A stretch of DNA of 7,041 nt from Pseudomonadota bacterium. Its GTDB lineage: Bacteria > Pseudomonadota > Gammaproteobacteria > Pseudomonadales > UBA5518. The DNA lies in assembly GCA_022705125.1 (NCBI GenBank), contig JAKJFB010000137.1, positions 1 to 7,041 on the forward strand. Reading direction: 5' to 3'. Both the position numbers and the translations under genes were made by a program. The notes below the pieces were generated by a model, which saw only the letters and a program-made list of their open reading frames with translations, was not told where the DNA came from and did no database searches. Below are positions 6,673 to 7,041 of the stretch, one piece after another (the stretch's first letter is position 1; each line of letters opens with the position of its first letter).

Positions 6673-6694
6673 GTGGGTCGGGATTTATCCCGAC
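6673..6694 (+). repeat. REP-like element 1 (forward)
   Basis: GTGG (6673-6676) is followed by a perfect 7-bp hairpin, GTCGGGA (6677-6683), loop TTTA, TCCCGAC (6688-6694). A GTAG/GTGG tetranucleotide followed by a palindrome is the design of the REP elements mobilised by RAYT (REP-associated tyrosine transposase) proteins. It is in inverse orientation to the two copies at 6739-6761 and 6777-6799. Confidence 0.75.
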
Positions 6695-6696
6695 AA

Positions 6697-6717
6697 GGGC
6701 TCGGCGGCGCCGAGCCC
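6697..6717. repeat. 9-bp GC hairpin between the inverted REP copies
   Basis: GGGCTCGGC (6697-6705), loop GGC, GCCGAGCCC (6709-6717) is a perfect 9-bp stem. No T-run follows on either strand, so it is not a standard intrinsic terminator. It could stabilise the 3' end of the upstream acyl-CoA dehydrogenase message or slow polymerase, or be part of the composite repeat. Confidence 0.6.
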
Positions 6718-6738
6718 GCCATGCCGATCAGGGCAATT

Positions 6739-6761
6739 GTCGGCAAGAATGCCGACCCACA
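6739..6761 (-). repeat. REP-like element 2 (reverse)
   Basis: Read on the minus strand this is TGTGG followed by GTCGGCA, loop TTCT, TGCCGAC, with a perfect 7-bp stem. It shares an 11-bp inverted match (CTGTGGGTCGG at 6671-6681 against 6752-6762) with element 1, making an inverted REP pair of the REPIN type with a 44-bp spacer between the hairpins. Confidence 0.75.
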
Positions 6762-6776
6762 GGATAAAGATCAGTC

Positions 6777-6799
6777 GTCGGCATGAATGCCGACCCACA
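6777..6799 (-). repeat. REP-like element 3 (reverse)
   Basis: A 23-bp near-copy of element 2, with one mismatch in the loop (TGAA versus AGAA on the plus strand), in the same orientation and starting 38 bp further on. The stem is again a perfect 7 bp (6777-6783 with 6788-6794). It ends 22 bp before the next ATG. Confidence 0.75.
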
Positions 6800-6821
6800 A
6801 TGGCAGGGCAAGGGGGCACCG

Positions 6822-7041
6822 ATGCGTTTTACCGAAGAACACCAGGCGATTCGCGCCACGACGGCGAAATTCATCGATGCCGAGATCAATCCCCACGCCG
6901 ACGAGTGGGAGGCAGCCGGGATATTCCCGGCGCACGAGGTGTTCCGCAAGATGGGCGCGCTCGGGCTGCTCGGCATCGCGAAGCCCGCGGAATGCGGCGG
7001 GCTGGGGCTCGATTACAGCTACCAGATCGTGTTTTCCGAGG
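6822..7041 (+). CDS. Acyl-CoA dehydrogenase, N-terminal 73 residues (truncated by window edge)
   Basis: The start of a second acyl-CoA dehydrogenase: MRFTEEHQAIRATTAKFID, then an EINPHADEWEAAG segment and MGALGLLGIAKPAECGGLGLD (residues 44-64), all typical of the N-terminal helical domain. It resembles the corresponding part of the preceding dehydrogenase (FIDREIMPRVDEWDEA and IGLLGLGYPEAYGG), so the two are paralogues side by side. AAGGGGG (6810-6816) five bases before the ATG is a clear ribosome site. Same-strand order suggests an acyl-CoA oxidation cluster, but the 152-bp repeat-bearing gap means the two may be expressed at different levels. The FAD and active-site motifs lie beyond the window. 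Confidence 0.92.
   Translation, partial: MRFTEEHQAIRATTAKFIDAEINPHADEWEAAGIFPAHEVFRKMGALGLLGIAKPAECGGLGLDYSYQIVFSE

Noticed and set aside
6672..6799. CRISPR array
   Set aside because: Only three units, in mixed orientation, with 7-bp hairpins and unequal spacing of 38-44 bp or less. Their form fits REP elements, not CRISPR repeats, and no cas gene is present.
6728..6976. An 82-codon minus-strand open frame across the REP cluster and second dehydrogenase start
   Set aside because: It runs antisense to a clear acyl-CoA dehydrogenase N-terminus and through repeats, with no motif.

Overview
The window looks like chromosomal DNA from a high-GC gammaproteobacterium. Coding frames are GC-rich at third positions. 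The LexA operator is of the CTGT-N8-ACAG type shared by gamma- and betaproteobacteria. The YcgN-family and YbhP-family proteins match my memory of their E. coli counterparts closely. The exact genus cannot be read from the sequence.

Layout, left to right. (1) Positions 1-519, minus strand: the first 173 codons of a vitamin B12-dependent (class II) ribonucleotide reductase, nrdJ, running off the left edge. (2) Positions 520-835: a 316-bp divergent intergenic region with two NrdR-box-like palindromes 33 bp apart, a TTGACA hexamer and a 12-bp perfect palindrome. (3) Positions 836-1794, plus strand: a small putative secreted ORF whose stop overlaps the probable TTG start of a YbhP-like endonuclease/exonuclease/phosphatase (EEP) protein. 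(4) Positions 1797-4904, minus strand: error-prone DNA polymerase dnaE2/imuC. It converges on the EEP gene with only 2 bp between the stop codons. (5) Positions 4906-4925: a near-ideal LexA (SOS) box, one base from the first ATG of dnaE2 and between it and the divergent ycgN. (6) Positions 4990-5442, plus strand: a YcgN/UPF0260 cysteine-rich protein. (7) Positions 5497-6669 and 6822-7041, plus strand: two consecutive acyl-CoA dehydrogenase genes, the second cut by the right edge. (8) Positions 6672-6799, between them: three REP-type hairpins, two of them forming an inverted (REPIN-like) pair around a 9-bp GC hairpin.

How the genes fit together. Two nucleic-acid modules carry recognisable stress or nucleotide-pool regulation: NrdR for dNTP supply and LexA for SOS translesion synthesis. 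The acyl-CoA dehydrogenases form a separate catabolic module for fatty-acid or other acyl-CoA oxidation. The dnaE2 gene is not preceded by imuA-imuB, its usual partners, and instead has its own LexA box. I see no clearly new defence or mobile system. The points most worth a second look are the orphan, possibly leaderless SOS polymerase gene, the tandem NrdR boxes, the REP cluster and the small coupled ORF.
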